A DNA stretch of 64,000 nucleotides from Apilactobacillus nanyangensis (GCF_016861915.1 NZ_BOLX01000005.1:35562-99561), one strand, 5' to 3'; positions 49,441 to 58,600 are shown, counted from the stretch's first letter. Numbers and translations: made by a program. Notes: generated from the sequence alone by a model not told the origin.

Positions 49441-50679
49441 ATGGAAAAGCGTGTTGTAATTACAGGTATTGGTGCCGTTAGTCCTTTGGGTAACGACGCT
49501 AACACATTCTTAGACAATATTTTTGCTTCAAAGACAGGTATTGCTCCAATTTCAAAGTTTGATGCTTCAGAAACTGGTGTTACTCTAGCTGCCGAAGTTA
49601 AAGATTTTGATCCACTAAAACGTATCGACAAGAAGATCTCAAAACGTATGGATGACTTCTCACGTTACGCTTTATACTCAGCTTACGAAGCTATGGAACA
49701 AGCTGGCCTAAAAGAAGGCGAATTTGATCCAGATGAATTAGGTGTTATCTATGGTTCAGGTATTGGTGGTTTAACAACTATCCAAGAACAAGCTATTAAG
49801 ATGTCAAAGAAGGGTCCAGGTCGTGTATCACCATTCTTCGTTCCTAACTCAATCATTAACATGGCTGCTGGTAACATTTCAATTAACTTAAATGCTAGAA
49901 ACACTTCTCAAGCTATCGTTACTGCTTGTTCATCAGGTACTAACGCTATCGGTGATGCATTTGACTACATCCGTTTTGGTAAAGCCAAGATGATGATTAC
50001 TGGTGGTTCAGAAGCCTCAGTTAACGAATTAGGTATTGCAGGTTTCGCTGCTCTATCAGCTCTTTCAACTTCAGAAACTGTTGAAGGTGGTTCAATTCCA
50101 TTCGATAAGGATAGAAATGGATTCGTTATGGGTGAAGGTGCCGGTACTTTAGTTCTTGAAGAACTAGAACATGCCAAGGCTCGTGGTGCTAACATCTTAG
50201 CTGAAGTTGTTGGTTACGGTACAAACTCAGATGCTTACCACTTAACTGCTCCAAGACCTGACGGTTCAGGTGCTGTTGATGCTATGAAGTTAGCTCTTAA
50301 GGATGCTAACGTTGATCCTAAGGACGTTGACTACGTTAACGCTCACGGAACAAGTACTCACGCTAACGATTCAGCTGAATCACAGGCTATCAAGAAAGTA
50401 TTTGCTGACAACGACCACATCAAGGTAAGTAGTACAAAGGGTATGACTGGTCATGCTCTAGGTGCTGCAGGTTCACTAGAAGCTGTTATCATGGTTGGTG
50501 CATTGCAACGTCAACAAATGCCAGTAAACTACGGTGTTAAGAACATCGATCCAGAAGTTGAAGTAGAACTAGTAAACGAAGACAACAAGAAGTCACCAGT
50601 AAACTACGAAATTTCAAACTCATTTGGTTTTGGTGGTCACAACGCAGTTCTTGTATTCAAGAAGTACGAAAACGACTAA
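49441..50679 (+). CDS. fabF: Beta-ketoacyl-ACP synthase II
   Basis: A 412-residue condensing enzyme for chain elongation. Cys163 in 'TACSSGTNAI', His in 'NAHGTSTHANDSAE' and His in 'TKGMTGHALGAAG' form the catalytic Cys-His-His triad. It is the only elongating synthase in the window. Codon use indicates high expression. AAGGAGG site 5 bases after the fabZ stop; followed by a terminator. Confidence 0.95.
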   Translation: MEKRVVITGIGAVSPLGNDANTFLDNIFASKTGIAPISKFDASETGVTLAAEVKDFDPLKRIDKKISKRMDDFSRYALYSAYEAMEQAGLKEGEFDPDELGVIYGSGIGGLTTIQEQAIKMSKKGPGRVSPFFVPNSIINMAAGNISINLNARNTSQAIVTACSSGTNAIGDAFDYIRFGKAKMMITGGSEASVNELGIAGFAALSALSTSETVEGGSIPFDKDRNGFVMGEGAGTLVLEELEHAKARGANILAEVVGYGTNSDAYHLTAPRPDGSGAVDAMKLALKDANVDPKDVDYVNAHGTSTHANDSAESQAIKKVFADNDHIKVSSTKGMTGHALGAAGSLEAVIMVGALQRQQMPVNYGVKNIDPEVEVELVNEDNKKSPVNYEISNSFGFGGHNAVLVFKKYEND

Positions 50680-50689
50680 TAAAACAATT

Positions 50690-50721
50690 AAAAGACGTGG
50701 TTTTAAACCACGTCTTTTTTT
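50690..50721 (+). terminator. Terminator after fabF
   Basis: AAAAGACGTGG / CCACGTCTTTT with a TTTTAAA loop and T run. Confidence 0.92.
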
Positions 50722-50796
50722 ATAGATTTTATTGAATTTTTAAGCTTTCTAGTTGATAATGATATTATAAGTAAATTTCAAGGGGAGTATTCTTTT

Positions 50797-51786
50797 ATGG
50801 CAATTTTAGTACCAGGTGGAGCCGGATACATTGGTTCCCACACCGTAGATCGTTTAATTGAAAAAGGCTACGATGTTGTCGTTGCTGATAACTTAGCAAC
50901 AGGACACTTAGATAGTGTCAACAAAAATGCAAAGTTCTATGAGGGAGACATTCGAGATGCTGACTTCCTAGACAAAATTTTTGATAACGAAAAAATTGAT
51001 GGAGTTATCCATTTTGCGGCTAACTCTATCGTGCCAGAATCAATGGAAAAACCATTGAAGTACTTTGACAACAACACTGGCGGAATGATTACACTACTAG
51101 AAGCAATGCAAAGACATAACGTTAACAACATTATCTTCTCATCTACTGCTGCTACTTACGGAGAACCTGAAAGTATTCCTGTTAAGGAAAGTGATTCCCA
51201 AGTACCTACCAATCCTTATGGTGAAAGTAAGTTAATGATGGAAAAGATGATGAAGTGGGCTGATGTTGCCTATGGTATTAAGTACACTGCACTTCGTTAC
51301 TTTAATGTTGGTGGTGCCAAGATGGATGGTTCAATTGGTGAAGACCATGGTCCAGAAACTCACTTAATTCCAATCATTTTACAGGTTGCTCAAGGCACTC
51401 GTGATAAACTACAAATCTTTGGTACTGACTACCCAACTAAAGATGGTACCAATGTTCGTGATTATGTCCACGTTGTTGACTTAGCAGATGCGCACATCCT
51501 TGCTTTAGACAGATTGATGAAGGGTGGAGACTCACAAGCATTTAACCTAGGCTCATCAACTGGTTTCTCAAATAAAGAAATGCTAGAAACAGCCCGTAAA
51601 GTGACTGGGAAAGAAATTCCATCCGAAGATGCACCAAGAAGACCAGGTGACCCAAGTACTTTAGTTGCAGACTCTACCAAAGCACGCGAGGTATTAGGAT
51701 GGAAACCACAACATGATAATGTTGAAGACATCATCGCTAGCGCTTGGACTTGGACACAAAAGCATCCTCACGGTTATGAAGATTAA
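50797..51786 (+). CDS. galE: UDP-glucose 4-epimerase
   Basis: A 329-residue extended SDR. '[16 protein letters not shown]' binds NAD, '[18 protein letters not shown]' follows, the catalytic Ser is in '[11 protein letters not shown]' and Tyr/Lys in '[13 protein letters not shown]'. Interconverts UDP-glucose and UDP-galactose, feeding UDP-galactose to Glf and the polysaccharide glycosyltransferases at the left end of the window. AGGGGAG site; no leloir partner genes are adjacent, so the biosynthetic direction is likely. Confidence 0.94.
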   Translation: MAILVPGGAGYIGSHTVDRLIEKGYDVVVADNLATGHLDSVNKNAKFYEGDIRDADFLDKIFDNEKIDGVIHFAANSIVPESMEKPLKYFDNNTGGMITLLEAMQRHNVNNIIFSSTAATYGEPESIPVKESDSQVPTNPYGESKLMMEKMMKWADVAYGIKYTALRYFNVGGAKMDGSIGEDHGPETHLIPIILQVAQGTRDKLQIFGTDYPTKDGTNVRDYVHVVDLADAHILALDRLMKGGDSQAFNLGSSTGFSNKEMLETARKVTGKEIPSEDAPRRPGDPSTLVADSTKAREVLGWKPQHDNVEDIIASAWTWTQKHPHGYED

Positions 51787-51888
51787 TATTTAATTATATT
51801 TCATTATAATCACATCTTTTTTCTTGAAAATAAATCATATGAGTTTTACCATGAGATTGAACTTAAGAAATAGGAGGCTGAATTTTCT

Positions 51889-52797
51889 ATGAACAGATTA
51901 GAAGGACTTGAAGAAACAACCACTCTAAATAACGGCGTTGAAATGCCACGTCTTGGTTTAGGTGTTTGGAAAACAGATAATACAAGTGCTAAAGAATCAG
52001 TTAAAGAATCAATCATCAAGGGTTACCATTTAATTGATACTGCAAAGCAATATGGTAACGAAACTGGTGTTGGTGAAGGAATTAAAGAAGGTTTAGCTGC
52101 AACCGGACAAAACCGTAAAGATTTATTTATCACTACTAAGTTATTTAATGGTGATCAAGGTTATGAAAGTACAATTAATGCCTTAAATGGAACACTAAAA
52201 CGTCTAGACTTGACTTACATCGACCTTTACTTAATGCACTGGCCAGTTGATGGCAAGTACATTGATACTTGGAAGGCAATGGAAGAACTTTACCGTCAAG
52301 GTAAGATTAGAGCTATCGGAATTTCTAACTTCGATAACGAAAGATTACAAAATCTACTAGACCACAGTGATATCGTTCCTGCTGTTAACCAAATGGAATT
52401 TAATCCAGTTAACCAAGAAAAGGATATTCTAGAATTTAATAACCATGCTGGTATTCAATTAGAAGCATGGTCACCACTTGGCGGTGGGGAAGCCTTATCT
52501 AACGAAGAAATTAAGAAGATTGCTGACAAGTACAACAAGTCAGTCGCTCAAGTAATTCTTCGTTGGGACTGGCAAAAAGGTGTAGTAACTATTCCTAAGT
52601 CATCACATGAAGAAAGAATTATTCAAAACTCAGATATCTTTGACTTCAAGTTATCAGAAGATGACATGAAGACTATTGAAGGTATCGACAAGCAAAAGCG
52701 TAGTTTATGGTACCCTGATTTTGAATGGCATACTACCGGTAAAATGACAGATACTGTTGATAAGTGGGACGATTCTCCTGCAAACTACAAAGATTAG
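51889..52797 (+). CDS. Aldo-keto reductase
   Basis: A 302-residue TIM-barrel NADPH oxidoreductase. Catalytic tetrad: Asp in 'LIDTAKQYGNE' with Tyr four on, Lys in 'FITTKLFN' and His in 'LMHWPVDG'. 'AIGISNF' and 'VTIPKSSHEERI' (NADPH adenosine phosphate site) are also typical. Closest to 2,5-diketo-gluconate reductase-like enzymes with broad carbonyl substrates. An N-terminal tail of about 12 residues and a C-terminal tail ('WHTTGKMTDTVDKW') are slightly longer than usual. AGGAGG site. Confidence 0.88.
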   Translation: MNRLEGLEETTTLNNGVEMPRLGLGVWKTDNTSAKESVKESIIKGYHLIDTAKQYGNETGVGEGIKEGLAATGQNRKDLFITTKLFNGDQGYESTINALNGTLKRLDLTYIDLYLMHWPVDGKYIDTWKAMEELYRQGKIRAIGISNFDNERLQNLLDHSDIVPAVNQMEFNPVNQEKDILEFNNHAGIQLEAWSPLGGGEALSNEEIKKIADKYNKSVAQVILRWDWQKGVVTIPKSSHEERIIQNSDIFDFKLSEDDMKTIEGIDKQKRSLWYPDFEWHTTGKMTDTVDKWDDSPANYKD

Positions 52798-52811
52798 TTA
52801 TACTAACTATT

Positions 52812-52850
52812 TAGAAAAAAGCGTTGTCTTTAATGACAACGCTTTTTCTT
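52812..52850 (+). terminator. Terminator after aldo-keto reductase, carrying a promoter
   Basis: AGAAAAAAGCGTTGTC / GACAACGCTTTTTCT with a TTTAAT loop. The right arm includes the -35-like ATGACA of the next promoter. Confidence 0.85.
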
Positions 52851-52862
52851 TTGTCCTATAAT
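52833..52862 (+). promoter_or_regulatory. Promoter of the EamA gene within the terminator
   Basis: ATGACA (52833-52838), an 18-base spacer, then TATAAT (52857-52862). The first in-frame ATG (52861) lies inside the -10 box, so it cannot be the translation start. Confidence 0.6.
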
Positions 52863-52896
52863 GGTATTAAACAAAAAAGAGAAATGGAGAATCGGA

Positions 52897-53808
52897 TTGG
52901 AAAATAAGACGCAAGCGCAAAAAAGACTAATTGGTGGAATACTAGCTGTGACTGGAGCAATTCTTTGGGGGATTCAAGGGCCAGTATCACAATTCTTATT
53001 CCAAGATAATCACTTGTCACCTGAATGGCTAATGGGGATCAAGATGGGGATTTCTGGAATTGTTATTTTGTTATTTACCAATTTCATTAAGAAAGAACCA
53101 GTGATGGAGCTTTGGAAAAAGCCAAAGAATCTAGGGGTGTTCGCTGCTTATGCCGTCTTTGGTCTAGCCGCAGTTCAATATCTATACCTAGTAACAGTTA
53201 ATCTAAGTAATGCTGGAACAGCGACAGTTCTTCAAAGCTTAGGGACTGTGTTAATTGTTATCTTCACCGCTATTTTTTATCACCAATTGCCAAACAAGTA
53301 CGAAGCAACAGCGGTGTTGGTAGCATTAATCGGAACATGGTTATTGGTAACTAAGGGTCATTTAACACAGTTAGCTATTTCAACTCCTGCATTAACAGCA
53401 GGGCTATTATTAGCTTTAGCTGGCGCAATCCAAACAATGTTACCAGTGAACTTATTAAAACGATTTTCAACATTAGTCGTAGTCGGATGGGCAATGTTAG
53501 TAGGTGGAATTATATTTACCATCGTTCATCCATTCTGGGTCGATGTGCCTAGACTAACACTTGGAACAGTTTTAGGAGTTGGCTTTATTGTCTTCTTCGG
53601 AACAATGATGTCATTTATTTGTTTTATCAATAGTTTGAAATTTATTTCCCCAACTGTTGCAGGGATGTTGGATACTTTTGAACCATTATCAGCGACTGTA
53701 GGAGCCGTGGTATTCCTTAATACATCATTTAATGGTGCAGAAGTTATTGGTGGAATTTTAGTCTTAAGTACTGTATTTATCCTGGCTTTAGGAAATAAAA
53801 AAGAATAA
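52897..53808 (+). CDS. EamA/DMT-family transporter
   Basis: About 303 residues with ten membrane segments in two EamA repeats; the first begins 'GGILAVTGAILWGIQGPVSQFLF', the second 'GLLLALAGAIQTML'. Proteins of this family export amino acids or other metabolites. TTG 52897 is chosen since a TGGAG site lies just upstream and the apparent ATG at 52861 is part of the promoter. It is a distant paralogue of the pair at 60033 and 61135. Confidence 0.78.
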   Translation: MENKTQAQKRLIGGILAVTGAILWGIQGPVSQFLFQDNHLSPEWLMGIKMGISGIVILLFTNFIKKEPVMELWKKPKNLGVFAAYAVFGLAAVQYLYLVTVNLSNAGTATVLQSLGTVLIVIFTAIFYHQLPNKYEATAVLVALIGTWLLVTKGHLTQLAISTPALTAGLLLALAGAIQTMLPVNLLKRFSTLVVVGWAMLVGGIIFTIVHPFWVDVPRLTLGTVLGVGFIVFFGTMMSFICFINSLKFISPTVAGMLDTFEPLSATVGAVVFLNTSFNGAEVIGGILVLSTVFILALGNKKE

Positions 53809-53827
53809 AAATAAAAAAAGATAATGA

Positions 53828-53860
53828 ACAACGTGTTGACTTTCTCAGCACGTTGTTTTT
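53828..53860 (+). terminator. Terminator after EamA gene, overlapping tetR promoter
   Basis: ACAACGTG / CACGTTGT with a 13-base loop, followed by five T. The loop contains the TTGACT of the next promoter; the dyad could also serve as the TetR operator. Confidence 0.7.
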
Positions 53861-53865
53861 ATAAT
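53836..53865 (+). promoter_or_regulatory. Promoter of the tetR-MMPL operon
   Basis: TTGACT (53836-53841) and TATAAT (53860-53865) with an 18-base spacer, inside an inverted repeat. Confidence 0.7.
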
Positions 53866-53910
53866 GTAATTGAATTATTAGATAAGTGATTTTTGAGGGG
53901 AGACGTAGGT

Positions 53911-54522
53911 ATGGTTAAACAAGATCGCAGAACGATCCAAACCAAGTCCCAAATTACTGATGCCTTAATTGAGTTAATTCATACAAAGGGATTCAATAAT
54001 TTAAATGTTACTGACTTAACCAGAACAGCCGGAATTGGTCGTGGAACGTTTTACATTCATTATTTAGATAAGTTTGATTTATTGTCAAAGACAGAAACAC
54101 GTTTATTAGGTGAAATTCAGGATATTTTAAATGCTATTGTTCCAGAAGAATTAAAGGCGTTTTCTGAAAATAGTGAAAATACTCCATCAGAATTAGTAAT
54201 CAAGACTCTTGATTACTTTTACCAGAATTCAAAATTACTGTCTGCATTACTATGTCCAGATGGTGATCCGTATTTAATCGGGAAGATTAAGAAGATGTTT
54301 AAAGAAGTGATTGTTGAATCATTCCATGCAGCACCTTCCGAAATCGAATTTCATCCAGGAATTCCTAAAGATTATGTAATGGAAATTATTTTGGATAGGT
54401 TGATGAGTATTGTGGTTTACTGGATGAGCAAAGAACATCCAGAGTCTCCTAGTCAAATCGCTGAAATTATCAAGACGACGCAAAGAACAGCGCCTCAAGA
54501 TTTAATTAACATCAAAAAATAA
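53911..54522 (+). CDS. TetR-family transcriptional regulator
   Basis: About 203 residues. The N-terminal helix-turn-helix (about 10-57) reads 'SQITDALIELIHTKGFNNLNVTDLTRTAGIGRGTFYIHYLDKFDLL' in its conserved order (TetR_N); the C-terminal ligand domain resembles the DhaS-type TetR_C_8 group. It directly precedes an MMPL exporter gene and very likely represses it, releasing upon ligand binding. ATG 53911 follows a GGGGAGA site; the frame extension to 53893 is within that site. Confidence 0.85.
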   Translation: MVKQDRRTIQTKSQITDALIELIHTKGFNNLNVTDLTRTAGIGRGTFYIHYLDKFDLLSKTETRLLGEIQDILNAIVPEELKAFSENSENTPSELVIKTLDYFYQNSKLLSALLCPDGDPYLIGKIKKMFKEVIVESFHAAPSEIEFHPGIPKDYVMEIILDRLMSIVVYWMSKEHPESPSQIAEIIKTTQRTAPQDLINIKK

Positions 54523-54536
54523 GGGGGAGAATTTCA

Positions 54537-57230
54537 ATGCCAAAGTTTATTAAGAAATATACTGGTAGCTTGATTGCATGGCTGGTTGTTGTGATTCTAA
54601 GTGTAGTCTTTTTACCAAACATGTCTAACTTAGTAGCACAAAAAGGGCAAACAAAGATTCCAGCAACTTCACAAAGTCAAGTCGCTGAAACTATTCAAAA
54701 GCATTGGGGACATGGTATTAGTAATACCATGGATACAGTTGTTGTTTTCAACAACGGTAATAGTAAAATCACTTCAAGTGACCAAAAGAAAATCGATGCT
54801 ACAATTCAAAAATTAAAGGACAATAAGTCCAAGTACGGTATCAAGGGTGTAACTGCACCATTTGATAACGACGCAACTAAGAAGCAATTAATTTCAAAGG
54901 ATAAGACCACTGAAATTGTGCAATTAAACGTAACTAAGAAACGTTCAATCCAAAGTGTTAACAACCAACTTAAGGATGCTGTTAAGACTTCTGGAGTGAA
55001 GACTTACGTTACAGGTGGAGATATCCTAAACGATGACTTTAGAGTTTCTACACAAGAAGGAATTCAAAAAACTGAAGTTATCGCCGCAGTATTTATTTTA
55101 ATCGTATTGATTATTGTGTTTAGATCACCAATCGTGCCATTAGTATCACTATTGACTGTGGGTGTTTCATTCATCGTTTCATTGAGCATTGTTATGAACC
55201 TTGTTCAATACTTCGGTTTCCCACTTTCCAACTTCACTCGTGTATTCATGGTGGTTGTATTATTCGGTATTGGTACTGATTACAACATCTTGTTATACAA
55301 CCAATTTAAGGAAGAATTGAGTAGGGGTAAGGATCAAATCCAAGCAACTATCGATGCTAGAAAAGTTGCCGGAAAGACAATCCTATACTCTGGGACATCA
55401 GTATTGATTGGTTTTGCAACCTTAGCACTAGCTAAGTTCTCAATTTACCAATCAGCCGTTGGTGTAGCTGTTGGTGTTGCCGTATTGCTACTTGTATTGG
55501 TAACATTGAACCCATTCTTCATGTCAGTTCTAGGTAAGAACATCTTCTGGCCATCAAAGAACTTCGATGGAGAAGGCGAAAACAAGTTATGGAGATTCTT
55601 ATCAAGTAAATCAACTAAATGGGCAATTCCAGCTATCGTATTAGTATTAGTTGTAACTGTTCCATTCATGGCAACTTACAAGAACAATCTAAACTATGAC
55701 AACAGTGTGGAACTACAAAATAACGTTCCTGCTAAACAAGGACTATTGACTGTTCAAAAGCACTTCTCAAAGGGAACTGCTGAACCTTCAACCATTTACA
55801 TTAAGTCCGACCACAAGCTAAATAACGAAAAAGACTTGAATGAAATTGATCGACTAACCCAACAATTGGGTAAACAATCTGGCGTAAAGACTGTGGCATC
55901 TGTAACTCAACCAAGTGGTATGCCAATTAACCAACTTTACGTAAACGACCAACTAGAAACACTAAATTCCAAGATGAAGACAGCCAAGAAGGGGATTAGT
56001 ACCATCAAACAAGGTACTAAGAACTCATCATTCAATGCTACTCCATTGGAAAATATTGGTGCATCAGCAATGACAATTGGCCAATACCTAAAGAACATTC
56101 AATCAATGAGTGGTCAAACAGGTAGCGCAAATGGTCAACAAATCTTAGCACAATTGCAACAAAAGATGGCTTCAGTGGGTCAACCACTTAGTCAAGTCCA
56201 ACTACAAATAGTTGGGTCATTGTTACAACAAAGTGCAACTAAACAACAAACACTAATGAGTGGTTTACAATCACAATTACAAGGAATTGCTTCCAACACA
56301 CAAGGCATTGGTGATAATGCCAAAGCCTTGGCCGCTCAATTGAAAGATACTCAATCTAAGCTAAAGAAAGCCGGAAATGGTTTAGATAAAATCGAAAAGG
56401 GAATGGGTAGCGCTAACGATTACCTAAATTCTCTATCTAACTCACAAGCTTCTGATTCATTTAACATTCCAGAAAGTGTCTTGAAGAGTGATACCTTTAA
56501 GCGTTCAGTAAATACTTATCTATCAGAAGATAAGAAGACTGCTAAAATCACTGTTGTATTAGATAAGGACCCTAACTCTGAAAGTGCAATGAACCAAGTT
56601 GATAATCTACAAACTAAGGTTTACAACAATATCTCAGGTACCTCATTAGATCACAGTGTGGTTGCAATTGGTGGTCAAACTGCAACTACTTCTGATACTC
56701 ATCACATCGCAAGTTCTGACTTCTTAAGAACTGCAATTATCATGGTTATCGGAATTATGATTGCATTAATGGTTATTACCAGATCAATTCTTCAACCATT
56801 CTACATTCTAGGTACTCTAATCATTGCTTACGTTTCATCATTAAGCATTACTAAATTAATTAGTTCTGCTGTATTAGGTGAAAAGTTCCTAACTTGGAAT
56901 ACACCATTCTTCACATTTGTAATGTTAATTGCATTAGGTGTTGATTACAGTATCTTCTTAATGATGAAATACCGTGAATTCGGTAGCGTTGATGCTACAC
57001 CTGAAAAACAAATTCAACATGCCTGTGCCGTTATTGGTACGGTAGTTATCTCAGCAGCTATCATTTTAGGTGGTACTTTTGCGGCATTAATGCCTTCAGG
57101 AGTATTAACTCTAATTCAAGTTGCTATTGGGGTAATTGTTGGATTAATCATCCTAGTATTTATCATTCCAATGCTAATCTCAGCATTAATTAAATTGACT
57201 TATGGCCAATCTAAAGATGATAAAGAATAG
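54537..57230 (+). CDS. MMPL/RND-family exporter
   Basis: An 897-residue protein with 12 membrane segments in two halves, each preceded by a large extracytoplasmic loop. 'FGIGTDYNILLYNQFKEEL' and 'ALGVDYSIFLMMKYRE' are the GxxxDY proton-relay motifs of MMPL proteins. The second outside loop (about 400-720) contains a Gln/Ser-rich, probably helical coiled-coil region of about 150 residues. YdfJ/YdgH-type exporters of this shape move lipids or hydrophobic compounds out of the membrane. Co-transcribed with tetR (14-base gap). Confidence 0.85.
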   Translation: MPKFIKKYTGSLIAWLVVVILSVVFLPNMSNLVAQKGQTKIPATSQSQVAETIQKHWGHGISNTMDTVVVFNNGNSKITSSDQKKIDATIQKLKDNKSKYGIKGVTAPFDNDATKKQLISKDKTTEIVQLNVTKKRSIQSVNNQLKDAVKTSGVKTYVTGGDILNDDFRVSTQEGIQKTEVIAAVFILIVLIIVFRSPIVPLVSLLTVGVSFIVSLSIVMNLVQYFGFPLSNFTRVFMVVVLFGIGTDYNILLYNQFKEELSRGKDQIQATIDARKVAGKTILYSGTSVLIGFATLALAKFSIYQSAVGVAVGVAVLLLVLVTLNPFFMSVLGKNIFWPSKNFDGEGENKLWRFLSSKSTKWAIPAIVLVLVVTVPFMATYKNNLNYDNSVELQNNVPAKQGLLTVQKHFSKGTAEPSTIYIKSDHKLNNEKDLNEIDRLTQQLGKQSGVKTVASVTQPSGMPINQLYVNDQLETLNSKMKTAKKGISTIKQGTKNSSFNATPLENIGASAMTIGQYLKNIQSMSGQTGSANGQQILAQLQQKMASVGQPLSQVQLQIVGSLLQQSATKQQTLMSGLQSQLQGIASNTQGIGDNAKALAAQLKDTQSKLKKAGNGLDKIEKGMGSANDYLNSLSNSQASDSFNIPESVLKSDTFKRSVNTYLSEDKKTAKITVVLDKDPNSESAMNQVDNLQTKVYNNISGTSLDHSVVAIGGQTATTSDTHHIASSDFLRTAIIMVIGIMIALMVITRSILQPFYILGTLIIAYVSSLSITKLISSAVLGEKFLTWNTPFFTFVMLIALGVDYSIFLMMKYREFGSVDATPEKQIQHACAVIGTVVISAAIILGGTFAALMPSGVLTLIQVAIGVIVGLIILVFIIPMLISALIKLTYGQSKDDKE

Positions 57231-57247
57231 ATGAAAATAATACGAAT

Positions 57248-57279
57248 GAGAGACGATGGATTTTCCATCGTCTCTTTTT
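57248..57279 (+). terminator. Terminator after MMPL gene
   Basis: GAGACGATGGA / TCCATCGTCTC with a short T loop and T run. Confidence 0.9.
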
Positions 57280-57372
57280 CGTAGTATAAATTATTTCGTT
57301 TAAAACCATAAAAGAGTTATAATGAAAGCGCAATCATAATTGAAATAATAAACATAAGAAGGTATAAAAATT

Positions 57373-58296
57373 ATGGAAAACATTTCATACGATAACTCAA
57401 AAAACGTGATTAATAAGCCGTTAGACTTCTTGTTACGTGCAATTATGTCATTAGTAGGGGTTACCTTAATTGCTTTAGGTGCCGCCTTTATGCGTTCAGG
57501 ACATGTCGGAATTGACCCATTTACTGCGATGAATGCAGGGATGGCTAACAAGTTAGGAACTTCATTGGGAACATTTCAATTGTTTGCTAACTTGGTATTA
57601 TTCATTATCGTTTTGATTTTTGATCGTAAACAAATTGGATTAGGTACTATCTTCAACATGGTCCTAGTGGGATATGAAATTGAATACTTCAGTACTTTTT
57701 ACTCAATGATTTTCCCGGGTAAGATTAGAATTCCAATGATGGTTTTCGATGCGATTGTCGGTATTTTAGTGTTTACATTAGGTACTTCTATTTACATGGC
57801 TACCAAATTAGGGGTATCACCTTATGATGCATTAGCACCAATTATTTCAGAAAAGACCCACATTGAATACAGAAAAGTAAGAAGTGCTCAAGATATCATT
57901 TTCATGATTGTGGCCGTTGTAGTGTCCGGACCATTTGGAATTATGACAATCTTCACAGCATTCTTCGCAGGTTCATTAATCAGCTTCTGGAATAACACAA
58001 TTAGTCGAGAATTAATGACTCACATTGATCACTTCAGCCAAAGACCAAGTCTACACGATGCAGCTGGTGGATTGGTTAGTTTAGGTAAACGTGGTTATGA
58101 TATCGTAAGCAGTGCTTATCAAGACACCTACATTATGCAAAAACAAATGTCTGGTTACACAAACACCGAGATTGAAGAACTAATTAAGAAAACTAACGAT
58201 AATATGAGAAGAAATCAACAAGTCCAATTAATTCTTAATAAGCGTCTGGAATCACTAAACGCTGAATTAAAGGAAAGAAAAGATAAAGATAAATAA
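57373..58296 (+). CDS. YczE/YitT-like membrane protein with coiled-coil tail
   Basis: A 307-residue protein. About five membrane segments (residues 18-215) carry 'MRSGHVGIDPFTAMNAGMANKLGTSLGTFQ' and its echo 'MATKLGVSPYDALAPIISEKT', the repeat pattern of YczE/YyaS proteins. The last 80-90 residues ('NTEIEELIKKTNDNMRRNQQ' to the end) are hydrophilic and probably a cytoplasmic coiled coil, which is beyond the usual family length. Function unknown. GAAGGT site; no terminator before the following leader region. Confidence 0.72.
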   Translation: MENISYDNSKNVINKPLDFLLRAIMSLVGVTLIALGAAFMRSGHVGIDPFTAMNAGMANKLGTSLGTFQLFANLVLFIIVLIFDRKQIGLGTIFNMVLVGYEIEYFSTFYSMIFPGKIRIPMMVFDAIVGILVFTLGTSIYMATKLGVSPYDALAPIISEKTHIEYRKVRSAQDIIFMIVAVVVSGPFGIMTIFTAFFAGSLISFWNNTISRELMTHIDHFSQRPSLHDAAGGLVSLGKRGYDIVSSAYQDTYIMQKQMSGYTNTEIEELIKKTNDNMRRNQQVQLILNKRLESLNAELKERKDKDK

Positions 58297-58302
58297 AAAA
58301 AC

Positions 58303-58331
58303 TTGCATTATCCATATATTTTCGGTAAGAT
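58303..58331 (+). promoter_or_regulatory. Promoter of the leader-peptide/permease transcript
   Basis: TTGCAT (58303-58308), a 17-base spacer and TAAGAT (58326-58331). Confidence 0.6.
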
Positions 58332-58372
58332 TATTACAAATAAATGAACGAATAAAAATTGGAGGTTCAATC

Positions 58373-58438
58373 ATGGCTGCTTGTTGTATTCTGACAATAA
58401 AACAAGATAATAATAATTTCTTCTTTAATCTGAACTAG
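58373..58438 (+). CDS. Putative 21-residue regulatory leader peptide
   Basis: ATG 58373 is preceded by TTGGAGG with seven bases spacing, the strongest kind of ribosome binding site seen here. The peptide begins MAACC and has three Asn codons (AAT) followed by three Phe codons (TTC TTC TTT), then NLN and a TAG stop. The stop lies within a CTAGT that can pair with the terminators downstream. Such clustering of identical codons in a tiny ORF just ahead of alternative terminators is the classical sign of ribosome-mediated attenuation. Too short to be a normal protein; not similar to known leader peptides that I recall. Confidence 0.6.
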   Translation: MAACCILTIKQDNNNFFFNLN

Positions 58439-58487
58439 TCGTTTAGTATAGTACGTAGAAGAGATTATTTCGCTATGAAAACTTCGG

Positions 58488-58538
58488 AAGCACTAGAAAA
58501 ATGACTGGTAAGCAGTTATTCTTTCTAGTGCTTTTTTT
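58488..58538 (+). terminator. Attenuator hairpin 1 of the permease leader
   Basis: AAGCACTAGAAA (58488-58499) pairs perfectly with TTTCTAGTGCTT (58522-58533); the loop holds an ACTG/CAGT mini-stem; seven T overlap and follow. Its right arm CTAGTGC can alternatively pair with GCACTAG of hairpin 2. Confidence 0.85.
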
Positions 58539-58573
58539 ACCGCACTAGTTAAGAGAACTAGTGCGGTTTTTAT
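58539..58573 (+). terminator. Attenuator hairpin 2 of the permease leader
   Basis: ACCGCACTAGTT (58539-58550) pairs perfectly with AACTAGTGCGGT (58556-58567) around AAGAG, followed by TTTTATTTATT. Its left arm can also pair with the right arm of hairpin 1, or with AACTAGT at the leader-peptide stop (58433-58439). Confidence 0.85.
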
Positions 58574-58600
58574 TTATTCATGTAAAAAAGGGGGATTTTT

